Part shown: positions 1 to 5,996 of the stretch, one piece after another
Position numbering within the stretch: position 1 is the first letter of the stretch
Layout: every line of letters starts with the position of its first letter
Position numbers and translations under genes: made by a program
Notes under the pieces: generated by a model
Database searches by the model: none
Told to the model about the DNA's origin: nothing
What the model saw: only the letters and a program-made list of their open reading frames with translations
NCBI GenBank assembly: GCA_021815065.1
Contig: JAKAHI010000097.1
Location: 1 to 5,996 of the forward strand
Length of the DNA: 5,996 bases
Source: a bacterium
GTDB taxonomy: Bacteria > JAMCPX01
Direction: 5' to 3'

Positions 1-1
1 T

Positions 2-535
2 ATAAGGGCTGTCACGGATATGGATAATAATACTGTCTATAAAACGGAACTGCAATTCAAACCTGTGGGCAGCGAACAGGCATGTTATGTCGTTACGAAT
101 GTGCTTCTCGGTAATGAGACAGAAGGCACGGGCAGGGGGCTGCGGCGGTTCGACATCCAGGGACAGTATTCCGGAAAAACCGGTACGACGAACGATTTCA
201 GGGACACATGGTTTGCGGGATACACTCCGGATGTCGTTGCCGTTGCCTGGTTGGGTTATGACAACGAGGCAAGGATCGGGGTGCCGGCTGCAGCAGTGGC
301 TTTGCCGGTTGTCGGCAGATTTCTCGGCATGTATACGCACCGGTACGGAGGTAAAGACTTCCCCGTGCCACCGGGCATAAAGTTCTCCTGCGTTGACCGC
401 TCCACAGGCTTGAGCGGCAGGAATATAACGGATTGTGTTCAGGCCGCGTTCATATCCGGGACAGAACCGAGCGAGGGTGCAATAAACAGTATCATGGACT
501 GGTTCAAACATCTGTTCCGCAAACAAACCCCTTAG
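2..535 (+). CDS. Class A penicillin-binding protein (PBP1A-like), C-terminal part of transpeptidase domain, 5' partial
   Basis: This is the end of a bifunctional peptidoglycan synthase whose visible part is the DD-transpeptidase that cross-links stem peptides on the outer face of the cytoplasmic membrane. The reading frame is open from the window edge to TAG at 533-535, giving 177 residues plus the stop. The third transpeptidase motif KTGT is encoded at 176-187, in the context SGKTGTTNDFRDTWFAGYTP, which is the classic class A PBP signature (KTG[T/S] followed by D-x-WF-x-GYTP). The following VVAVAWLGYDN strand also fits. The glycosyltransferase domain and the SxxK and SxN motifs lie outside the window. 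After the KTGT region comes a tail of about 110 residues with a G-x-FPVPPGI segment and a basic end (FKHLFRKQTP). Met at 20 is only an internal methionine, not the start. PBP1A (ponA/mrcA-like) is the best guess; class A membership is secure, the exact paralogue is not. Confidence 0.95.
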   Translation: MRAVTDMDNNTVYKTELQFKPVGSEQACYVVTNVLLGNETEGTGRGLRRFDIQGQYSGKTGTTNDFRDTWFAGYTPDVVAVAWLGYDNEARIGVPAAAVALPVVGRFLGMYTHRYGGKDFPVPPGIKFSCVDRSTGLSGRNITDCVQAAFISGTEPSEGAINSIMDWFKHLFRKQTP

Positions 536-574
536 AAAATCAAGCCATGTCCGGTTCCCGGTTTCCTTTCACCC

Positions 575-596
575 GGCTGTCACACGGTGTTCAGCC
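575..596. repeat. Imperfect inverted repeat between the PBP gene and the MoxR operon
   Basis: GGCTG at 575-579 is matched by CAGCC at 592-596, and the spacer contains a further short pairing (CAC/GTG around ACG). As RNA it could fold into a small hairpin, but no T-run follows, so it is a poor intrinsic terminator for the PBP gene. It ends four bases before the TTGACA element at 601, so it could instead be an operator. Seen directly: the repeat. Its function is unknown. Confidence 0.35.
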
Positions 597-600
597 CATA

Positions 601-629
601 TTGACAAACAAACAGAGAAAAGATATGAA
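601..629 (+). promoter_or_regulatory. Candidate sigma70-type promoter for the MoxR-DUF58-TgpA operon
   Basis: A perfect -35 hexamer TTGACA (601-606) is followed, after exactly 17 bp, by TATGAA (624-629), which matches 4 of 6 positions of the -10 consensus. Initiation about 7 bp downstream would fall at about 636-638, on or immediately before the ATG of the ATPase gene. The resulting mRNA would be leaderless or nearly so, which fits the absence of a purine-rich Shine-Dalgarno sequence there. Transcription could also read through from the PBP gene, since no convincing terminator is seen between them. Confidence 0.5.
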
Positions 630-637
630 AACAAATC

Positions 638-1582
638 ATGTCCGATTTTAATAACAGTTTAAATAAACTGTCCGAAAACATCGAAAAGGTGATTGTAGGG
701 AAAAAGGACGTAATAGATCTTGCCGTTATAACCCTCTTGTGCCGCGGGCACCTGTTGATTGAAGATGTCCCGGGCCTGGGCAAAACGATGCTGGCAAGGG
801 CCATCGCCGGTTCTCTGGCACTTCATTTTAAAAGAATCCAATTTACTCCGGACTTGCTCCCGTCGGACATTACCGGTGTATCCATCTATAATCAGAAAAA
901 CGGTGAATTCGAATTCAGGTCAGGGCCGGTGTTTACAAATATCCTTCTTGCGGATGAGATTAACAGGACGACACCGAGAACCCAGTCCAGCTTGCTGGAA
1001 TCCATGGAGGAGTCGCAGGTCACGATAGACGGTAAGACTTACCCGCTCCCTGAAACATTCATGGTCATTGCCACCCAGAACCCCATTGAGCTCCAGGGCA
1101 CATATCCTTTGCCTGAAGCGCAGCTCGATCGGTTTTTTATGAAGATAAAGGTCGGGTATCCTTCGATGGACCAGGAAGTGAAAGTAATGGAAATGCAGGT
1201 GAAGGAACACCCGATCCATTCGATTTCATCCGTTCTTTCCAGTAGCGAGCTGAAAACAATGCAGGATGCGGTGAAGGACGTTTATCTGGACAAATCCGTC
1301 AAGGAGTATATCGTCCAGATCGTCGATGCCACGCGTGAGCATACGCATCTTAACCTCGGAGCAAGCCCGAGGGGATCTATTTATCTTATGAGGGCGTCCC
1401 AGGCGATGGCCCTGCTGCAGGGTGTGAGTTTTGTTGAGCCGTCCATAGTAAAACATATGGCCGTGCCGATCCTGTCACACCGGATTATGGTCAAACCGCA
1501 GTCAAAGCTTGAAGGAATCACTCCGGAAAAAGTGCTGGAAGATATACTGAGCAGTGTGCCTGTCCCCGTAAGACAATCCTGA
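638..1582 (+). CDS. MoxR-family AAA+ ATPase
   Basis: This is a cytoplasmic AAA+ ATPase of the MoxR group (AAA_3 plus lid), 314 residues, a normal length for the family. Family members are thought to use ATP to remodel or activate partner proteins, often a co-encoded DUF58 or vWA protein. Motifs in order are Walker A EDVPGLGKT at about 42-50 (Lys49), Walker B LLADEINR at about 103-110 (Asp106, Glu107), sensor 1 ATQNP at 145-149 (Asn148), LPEAQLDRF at 158-166 with the candidate arginine finger Arg165, and sensor 2 GASPRGS at 241-247 (Arg245). All look intact, so an active enzyme is expected. The start at 638 is forced by an in-frame TGA at 626-628, and homologues begin at this point (LxENIEKVIVGK). 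No Shine-Dalgarno is visible upstream. The stop is followed after one base by the DUF58 gene, indicating an operon. The specific substrate is unknown. Confidence 0.96.
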   Translation: MSDFNNSLNKLSENIEKVIVGKKDVIDLAVITLLCRGHLLIEDVPGLGKTMLARAIAGSLALHFKRIQFTPDLLPSDITGVSIYNQKNGEFEFRSGPVFTNILLADEINRTTPRTQSSLLESMEESQVTIDGKTYPLPETFMVIATQNPIELQGTYPLPEAQLDRFFMKIKVGYPSMDQEVKVMEMQVKEHPIHSISSVLSSSELKTMQDAVKDVYLDKSVKEYIVQIVDATREHTHLNLGASPRGSIYLMRASQAMALLQGVSFVEPSIVKHMAVPILSHRIMVKPQSKLEGITPEKVLEDILSSVPVPVRQS

Positions 1583-1583
1583 G

Positions 1584-2843
1584 ATGGGAAGGTTCATAAC
1601 GAAAAGGACGGTGCTGATTTTGATCGCCATCGTCCTTTTCCTTGTTGCATGGAACAGGAACATTAACCTCCTGTACGGCATGTTCGCTATTCTTACGTCC
1701 CTGATTATACTGTCCCATCTCCTTCCCCGGTATGCCATAAAAGGCCTGATCGTAACCAGGACACTTCAACCCGCTGCGTTTGAAGACGATGAGATAGAGG
1801 TAAAGCTCTATGTCGAAAAGAATGCGTGGACAAAAGGCTACATGATCGAAATAACGGATTCCATGCCTGCTGCCGAGCCATCGTTCCGGAAGCCCATGGT
1901 GTTCATCGCAAAACTGCCGGCGAAAAAGAAACGGGAGTTTTCTTTTAAGACGGTTTGCTATAAGAGGGGGGTGTATTCCGTCGGTCCCATATCCGTAAGC
2001 TCGGCCTACCCGCTCGGCATCGTTTCTGTCAATAAACCGGCGGACAACGCCAGGAAGACGCTGACCATTTACCCGAAATTGTTTTCCATAGCCTCGTTTC
2101 CTCTTATGGCCGGTACTACCATGCCCATGAGCGGTACGGAGGCTATGGCGAAGTCAGGCGGGAACGAAGATTTCTTTGGTACAAGAGAATACAGGCAGGG
2201 TGACAGCCTTAAATTCATACATTGGCCATCCACAGCCAGACACGGTCAATTGATCGTCAAAGAGTTTGAAATACGGGCGTCTACGGAGGTCACGGTTCTT
2301 ATGGATCTGCACAAAGACTCGTGTGCGGGCTCAGGGAGGGAAACGACACTGGAATACGCCGTTAAAATAGCTGGATCGATTGCCAGGTTTGCTATCGAAA
2401 AAGGCCACCATGTCCAGTTCATCGGCTACGGGGAAAAACAGCATGTGGTACCGTCTGCAAGGGGCATTGACCAGCTTGCGTTTATTTTGGACGTGCTTGC
2501 GAAAGTACAGGCCGACAGCACTGTACCATATCACCGGGCGATAACAATGTCCGCAGGGCTTCTCAGGGACGGAGGGACAGTGGTGCTGATGTTTTCCAGA
2601 CTGGATTCCAATATCAAAGATTACGTTTACCCCATGGGCCTTCTCAGGTCAAAGAGGATAAAGCCGGTTTGTGTTTTTTTAAACGACAAAAGCTTTCAGG
2701 GTGCTGTGTCCGCGCCTGAGAATGACGAGAAATCACCGGGGACCCGGTTTGTGCACGAGTTCATGAAGGAGTTTGCGAGCGAGTACCCGTCCGCCTATTT
2801 CGTATCAAAAGGGGACAACTTGCAGGATGTATTCGCCGTATGA
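1584..2843 (+). CDS. DUF58 domain-containing membrane protein
   Basis: This 419-residue protein has two hydrophobic segments near the N terminus (about 9-22 and 29-47), so it is membrane-anchored, with the remainder presumably soluble. After a beta-rich middle (about 55-165) comes the DUF58 hallmark at about 193-229: GNEDFFGTREYRQGD, FIHWPSTARHG and the LIVKEFE strand. A von Willebrand A-like fold follows, starting at VTVLMDLHKDS (about 236-246). A canonical DxSxS metal site is not seen there. The family has no firmly assigned biochemical role; it typically pairs with MoxR ATPases and is presumed to be their membrane partner. The gene starts one base after the ATPase stop (TGA-G-ATG) with no clear ribosome binding site, suggesting translational coupling. 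Its own stop overlaps the next start by four bases. The family call is secure; the function is inferred from context. Confidence 0.94.
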   Translation: MGRFITKRTVLILIAIVLFLVAWNRNINLLYGMFAILTSLIILSHLLPRYAIKGLIVTRTLQPAAFEDDEIEVKLYVEKNAWTKGYMIEITDSMPAAEPSFRKPMVFIAKLPAKKKREFSFKTVCYKRGVYSVGPISVSSAYPLGIVSVNKPADNARKTLTIYPKLFSIASFPLMAGTTMPMSGTEAMAKSGGNEDFFGTREYRQGDSLKFIHWPSTARHGQLIVKEFEIRASTEVTVLMDLHKDSCAGSGRETTLEYAVKIAGSIARFAIEKGHHVQFIGYGEKQHVVPSARGIDQLAFILDVLAKVQADSTVPYHRAITMSAGLLRDGGTVVLMFSRLDSNIKDYVYPMGLLRSKRIKPVCVFLNDKSFQGAVSAPENDEKSPGTRFVHEFMKEFASEYPSAYFVSKGDNLQDVFAV

Positions 2844-5116
2844 ACAAGATAAAGTATTCCCCTGTTTACATAGGCATGTATTTTCTTCTGGTATCAGCAA
2901 TTCTCGCTGTACAGAGCACGCGAAACGGTGCGGTGATGACTGTGGTGTATACCGCGGTCTGGGCAATTGTATACGGGATAGGGCTCATCTGTGGATGGCA
3001 ATATAAGGAAAAGGGGACAAAAGCGTTTGTCATAATAACGAACGTACTCGCAGTATTTGCCCTGGTCGTGTTTTTGGCCGGTTTTGTATTTTCCGGAGTG
3101 GTTGATGGCTTGATTGCCTGTCTTCTGTGGCTCCAGGCAGGAAGGAACTTTACCATCTCCCTGCGGAGAGACATATTTTATACCTATTTTGTTTCCCTTA
3201 TCCTGATCCTCTATGCATCGAGCATCAGCAAAGCGACGGTATTTGTTTTCTTTATTATTCTGTATGTCCTTGCAGGTATGTTTACTTTCATGGCCGAACA
3301 TCTCGATGAAAGGATCTCTTATGCGAGCGGAGGGGACAGAGACACCTTGACGAAAGGTATGCATCTGCCGGTCAAGGGCGGGGTACTTTCCCTTATGACT
3401 CTTGCTGTTGCCGCGGTCATATTCCTGATAGTTCCGATGTTTCCATCTCCGCACATCCAGTCGTTCCCGTCAGTTGGTGGATGGTCATACAGGAACGTGT
3501 GGCAGAAAAGAAAAAAAGGCGATAAAAAAGATGCCGGCAGGGGCGAAAAAGCATTTCTTGGGTTGCAGGTTTTTAACGGTGCGGTGCGGGCCGGAAAAGG
3601 AAAAACCACCAAATCCGTAGAGCACAAGCCTACTTTCAAGGAAATGTATAACGGCTTTAAAAAGAAATTCGATATTACGTCCCCGGGACAATGCATGCTT
3701 TCCAACAGAATCGTTTTCTACCTCCAGGCCGATCGTCCCTTATATCTCCGGGGAAAAGTATTTGATAGATTCAACGGCCGTGTTTGGAAAAACAGCAGCA
3801 GCGGGAGTGAGACTGTGTTAATCAACAAGGGTGTTTTTACCTTCGATATATTCACATACGACAAAGAAGCTGAAGAGGGAGGCGTGGGGCAGGTATATAC
3901 TATCGAAAGGAATATGCCCGATATTATATTTGCTGCGTATAAACCGCTTAAACTGTGGTTCCCGGGAGATGCGGTGCAGAAGGAATATGACCTGTCGCTG
4001 CGTGCCTCCGGCTATCTGCACAGCGGGACCATATATTCTGTGCTCTCGGAAATAAGAGACGTGGACGGCAGGCAGACCGGAGGGTGGGAGCCTTTGGACA
4101 GGGCCGACCAGCACCGGTACCTCCAGCTTCCGAAAAGACTGCCCGCAAAGATAAAAAAACTTGCATGGTCCGTTGCCGGCAGTGTGAAGAGTAATTATGA
4201 AAAAGCAGAGGTCGTGGAGCATTATCTCAAGACCCACTATACCTATACGCTGGCAACCATTTTTGAGAAACCAAAAGGAGACCCTGTCACCTATTTCCTT
4301 TTTAAGCGAAAAGAAGGACACTGCGAGTATTTCGCATCTTCCATGGTTGTCCTGCTCAGGGCACTCCACGTTCCTGCCAGGCTGGTCACGGGATATTATG
4401 CCACACATTACAATCCCATTACGGGCTATTACGAGGTCAGGGAATTGGACGCCCACGCGTGGGTTGAGGCCTATGTCAACTATGCATGGATAACCTTTGA
4501 TCCGACGCCCGGTTTTAAGTGCCCTTTGCCTCACCGTGCGCACGGATACCTCATTGCTTCAGCACTGATGCGATATTTAAAAAACCGTTTTCGGATCGCC
4601 GGTATGACCAACCGGGAAACCAGATGGGAAAAAGCTTTGCAAAAGACCATAAGCTCTTTAGGCCGGGTCGCAATGTTCCTGAAGAAGGTATGGATGATTT
4701 TTAAAGAACATATATGGGTATGGCTGAAGTCCATAGGTGTTATTGGCTTGATTGGCGGACTATTCGCGGCAGTTATTGCTGCTGTCGTACATTTTATTTT
4801 ACAACCAGCCTTTGATTTGTTGCGATTGAAAAGAATGAAAAACAAAGATCCGGAAAAATTTATTATACGTTGTTATTGGGCGATGGAGAGGTGTTTTAAG
4901 AGAAAGGGCGTTCCAAGACCTCGTTCCTGCACACCCGGGGAATATGGAACTGACCTTACGGTTCGGTACCGGCACCTTGCCGGACAGATAAGAACGATTA
5001 CCGGTTTATTCCAGCTGGCTGTATACGGCGCCTATGCACTGAATACGGTGGACATAGAAAATGCATACCAGGCCTACAAGGAGATAGGGTTCGGCCGTCA
5101 TACCGGCAGAAAATGA
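2840..5116 (+). CDS. tgpA: TgpA-like membrane transglutaminase (DUF3488 / transglutaminase core / DUF4129)
   Basis: This is a 758-residue integral membrane protein with a transglutaminase-like cysteine-protease fold. The N-terminal DUF3488-type region carries about six or seven hydrophobic helices (roughly 9-27, 31-52, 62-98, 111-129, 131-153, 180-200). A large, probably periplasmic part follows: a basic linker (about 222-278), a beta-rich stretch with PLYLRGKVFDRFNGRVW (about 300-316), then the transglutaminase core. The catalytic triad is visible as Cys495 in KEGHCEYFAS, His539 in LDAHAWVEAY and Asp554 in ITFDPTPGF. Another membrane helix (about 631-655) leads to a cytoplasmic DUF4129-like tail with a TPGEYGTDL-type motif near 698-706. 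Pseudomonas aeruginosa TgpA is the known family example and is essential there. Homologues are commonly encoded with MoxR and DUF58 partners, as here. The ATGA overlap with the DUF58 gene and only a weak AGGA upstream imply coupled translation. The substrate is unknown; a cell-envelope role is inferred. Confidence 0.94.
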   Translation: MNKIKYSPVYIGMYFLLVSAILAVQSTRNGAVMTVVYTAVWAIVYGIGLICGWQYKEKGTKAFVIITNVLAVFALVVFLAGFVFSGVVDGLIACLLWLQAGRNFTISLRRDIFYTYFVSLILILYASSISKATVFVFFIILYVLAGMFTFMAEHLDERISYASGGDRDTLTKGMHLPVKGGVLSLMTLAVAAVIFLIVPMFPSPHIQSFPSVGGWSYRNVWQKRKKGDKKDAGRGEKAFLGLQVFNGAVRAGKGKTTKSVEHKPTFKEMYNGFKKKFDITSPGQCMLSNRIVFYLQADRPLYLRGKVFDRFNGRVWKNSSSGSETVLINKGVFTFDIFTYDKEAEEGGVGQVYTIERNMPDIIFAAYKPLKLWFPGDAVQKEYDLSLRASGYLHSGTIYSVLSEIRDVDGRQTGGWEPLDRADQHRYLQLPKRLPAKIKKLAWSVAGSVKSNYEKAEVVEHYLKTHYTYTLATIFEKPKGDPVTYFLFKRKEGHCEYFASSMVVLLRALHVPARLVTGYYATHYNPITGYYEVRELDAHAWVEAYVNYAWITFDPTPGFKCPLPHRAHGYLIASALMRYLKNRFRIAGMTNRETRWEKALQKTISSLGRVAMFLKKVWMIFKEHIWVWLKSIGVIGLIGGLFAAVIAAVVHFILQPAFDLLRLKRMKNKDPEKFIIRCYWAMERCFKRKGVPRPRSCTPGEYGTDLTVRYRHLAGQIRTITGLFQLAVYGAYALNTVDIENAYQAYKEIGFGRHTGRK

Positions 5117-5198
5117 GGTGTGAATCTCTTGGACAATAATGGGTGCTCCGGTTGCTGCTCTTCATCGGAGAGATAAGGAGGGGAAGGGAGATAATAAC

Positions 5199-5233
5199 GA
5201 GATGCAGAGAACATCTCACAACCGTCCTTTTTT
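5199..5233 (+). terminator. Weak terminator-like hairpin after the TgpA-like gene
   Basis: GAGATG (5199-5204) and CATCTC (5212-5217) form a perfect 6-bp stem with a 7-nt loop. A run of six T (5228-5233) follows, but 10 nt after the stem, which is too far for a standard intrinsic terminator. The 3' arm also overlaps the -35 element of the next promoter. It may end the operon inefficiently, or the arrangement may be coincidental. Confidence 0.25.
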
Positions 5234-5243
5234 GTGATATAAT
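5215..5243 (+). promoter_or_regulatory. Extended -10 promoter for the C69/secernin-like gene
   Basis: TGATATAAT at 5235-5243 is a perfect extended -10 element (TG-n-TATAAT). CTCACA at 5215-5220, with a 17-bp spacer, matches 4 of 6 positions of the -35 consensus. Transcription would begin near 5250, leaving an untranslated leader of about 160 nt before the ATG at 5409. This is the best promoter in the window and separates the hydrolase from the operon before it. Confidence 0.7.
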
Positions 5244-5346
5244 GCCCTTACAAGAGAAAGTAACCTAAATTCACTACGTGCACTATGAAGACGCCGAAGT
5301 TAGAAAAATATTTCGCGAACAGGCCGCACCGGGGCCCGATGGCCGG

Positions 5347-5394
5347 ACAGAATGCGGGTCGGAGAAGTCCGCATCCTGCCTTTTTATATTCTGT
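5347..5394. repeat. 7-bp inverted repeat enclosing the leader hairpin
   Basis: ACAGAAT (5347-5353) is exactly complementary to ATTCTGT (5388-5394). In RNA these arms would close a larger stem around the inner hairpin and its T-run, ending just before the ribosome binding site at 5396. The left arm overlaps the 5' arm of the terminator-like hairpin, so the two pairings partly compete. The repeat is plain in the sequence; a regulatory role is inference. Confidence 0.4.
5348..5385 (+). terminator. Terminator-like hairpin in the leader of the C69/secernin-like gene (candidate attenuator)
   Basis: The core stem is ATGCGG (5352-5357) with CCGCAT (5369-5374), extended inward by two G-T wobbles at 5358-5359/5367-5368. 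It is extended outward, past one mismatch, by CAG (5348-5350) with CTG (5376-5378). The loop is CGGAGAA. TTTTT at 5381-5385 follows after two bases, the usual shape of an intrinsic terminator. It lies downstream of the promoter at 5215-5243 and upstream of the gene start, so it would act within the leader, either as an attenuator or as the end of a short RNA. Confidence 0.5.
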
Positions 5395-5395
5395 G

Positions 5396-5402
5396 AAAGG
5401 AG
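5396..5402 (+). promoter_or_regulatory. Ribosome binding site of the C69/secernin-like gene
   Basis: AAAGGAG ends six bases before the ATG at 5409. It is the strongest Shine-Dalgarno sequence at any start in the window. It fixes the start so that Cys is the second residue, as the enzyme family requires. Confidence 0.85.
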
Positions 5403-5408
5403 ACCCTC

Positions 5409-5996
5409 ATGTGTGATACAATCGTTGCTACAGCAAAGGCAACCGCCGATGGAACTGTCATACTTGCAAAGAACAGCGACAGGGAACCAAACGAAGCCCA
5501 GTTACTGAAACACTTTACTCGTCAATCATACGCCGCTGACACGCAACTCCAGTGCACCTACATTTCTATTCCTCAGGTCAAGGAAACCCATGAGATGTTC
5601 CTGTCAAAGCCGTTCTGGATGTGGGGAGGCGAGATGGGTGCAAACGCCAAGGGTCTTGCCATTGGCAATGAAGCGGTTTTTACGAAAGAGCCGTATGAAA
5701 AAACGGGACTGCTCGGCATGGATTTAATACGCCTTGCACTTGAGCGGTGCAGCAGCGCCTATGACGCGCTCATGTTAACCACGGAGCTTATCGAAAGGTA
5801 TGGGCAGGGCGGGAACGGCGGAATGGCGCATAAGCTTTATTATCACAATTCATTTATTTTTGCCGATACCAAAGAAGCCTACCTCCTCGAAACAGCGAAT
5901 AAATGCTGGACAGCCATGAAAGTCGACGGTGTCAGAAGCATCTCCAACGGCCTGACTATTGAAGAGGATTTTGACTATTCTTCCAAAGGCATTCAG
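5409..5996 (+). CDS. Secernin-like / peptidase family C69 N-terminal-nucleophile hydrolase, 3' partial
   Basis: The frame is open from ATG at 5409 to the window edge, giving 196 residues with no stop. It starts MCDTIVATAK. In this Ntn-hydrolase family Cys2 becomes the catalytic N-terminal nucleophile once the preceding residue(s) are removed. Other secernin hallmarks follow in order: LAKNSDREPNEAQ (about 19-31), FWMWGGEMGANAKG (about 69-82), IGNEAVFTKEP (85-95), TGLLGMDLIRLALER (99-113), ERYGQGGNGG (129-138) and YYHNSFIFADTKEAYLLETA (144-163). Family C69 includes bacterial dipeptidases such as PepD and the secernins; the substrate of this branch is not settled. No signal peptide is present, so it is probably cytosolic. 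About half of a usual protein of roughly 400 residues or more is seen. The gene has its own promoter and a structured leader, and no obvious link to the envelope genes before it. Confidence 0.95.
   Translation, partial: MCDTIVATAKATADGTVILAKNSDREPNEAQLLKHFTRQSYAADTQLQCTYISIPQVKETHEMFLSKPFWMWGGEMGANAKGLAIGNEAVFTKEPYEKTGLLGMDLIRLALERCSSAYDALMLTTELIERYGQGGNGGMAHKLYYHNSFIFADTKEAYLLETANKCWTAMKVDGVRSISNGLTIEEDFDYSSKGIQ

Noticed and set aside
2894..3454. 186-codon open frame on the minus strand
   Set aside because: It is antiparallel to the membrane-helix region of the TgpA-like gene. Its product is a low-plausibility polar sequence with no motif.
3818..4543. 241-codon open frame on the minus strand
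   Set aside because: It lies wholly inside and antiparallel to the TgpA-like gene, whose catalytic motifs are clear. The minus-strand product shows no recognisable domain and has the composition of a shadow frame.
5146..5170. Hairpin CTCCG/CGGAG as a terminator of the operon
   Set aside because: The stem is only 5 bp with a 15-nt loop, and a purine-rich stretch follows it with no T-run.
5139..5237. 32-codon frame (MGAPVAALHRRDKEGK...) after the TgpA-like gene
   Set aside because: There is no Shine-Dalgarno before ATG 5139. The purine-rich AAGGAGG at 5175-5181 is too far from the internal ATG at 5202, and the frame runs into the next promoter.
5278..5408. Match to a c-di-GMP (GEMM) riboswitch, suggested by GACGCCGAAGTTAG near 5290
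   Set aside because: The conserved GGCAAA segment and the GAAA tetraloop receptor arrangement are absent, so the resemblance is superficial.
5278..5508. 76-codon + strand frame overlapping the leader and the C69 start
   Set aside because: It is out of frame with the clearly conserved C69 protein, starts at a GTG with no ribosome binding site, and shows no domain.

Overview
The window reads as a stretch of chromosome from a Gram-negative-type bacterium. All five genes lie on the + strand. Codon use is moderate in GC, mixing GC- and AT-ending codons. The gene styles would suit a deltaproteobacterial or related anaerobic lineage, but that placement is a guess from impression. I see no mobile elements, tRNA or rRNA genes, CRISPR arrays or integration scars.

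Layout. (1) Positions 2-535 are the C-terminal end of a class A penicillin-binding protein, entering from the left edge with its KTGT transpeptidase motif intact. (2) Positions 536-637 are a 102-bp gap with an imperfect inverted repeat followed by a TTGACA-type promoter candidate. (3) Positions 638-5116 hold three tightly packed genes: a MoxR-type AAA+ ATPase, a DUF58 membrane protein, and a TgpA-like membrane transglutaminase (DUF3488 / transglutaminase core / DUF4129). The junctions are a 1-bp gap and a 4-bp ATGA overlap, so this is almost certainly one operon. (4) Positions 5117-5408 are a non-coding 292-bp gap. It holds an extended -10 promoter and a leader of about 160 nt with a terminator-like hairpin nested inside a second inverted repeat. 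(5) From 5409 to the right edge runs the first 196 codons of a secernin/C69-type N-terminal-nucleophile hydrolase with a good ribosome binding site.

How the genes work together. MoxR ATPase, DUF58 protein and membrane transglutaminase form a widespread conserved trio. The ATPase is thought to act as a chaperone-like remodeller in the cytoplasm, DUF58 as a membrane-anchored partner, and the transglutaminase-fold domain faces the periplasm. Its exact substrate is not established. Lying directly after a peptidoglycan synthase fits an envelope role. The secernin-like hydrolase is cytosolic, has its own promoter, and looks functionally separate.

None of the proteins belongs to an undescribed family. 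The parts most worth a second look are the structured leader before the C69 gene, the promoter that would give a leaderless or near-leaderless moxR-type mRNA, and an unusually basic linker in the TgpA-like protein.
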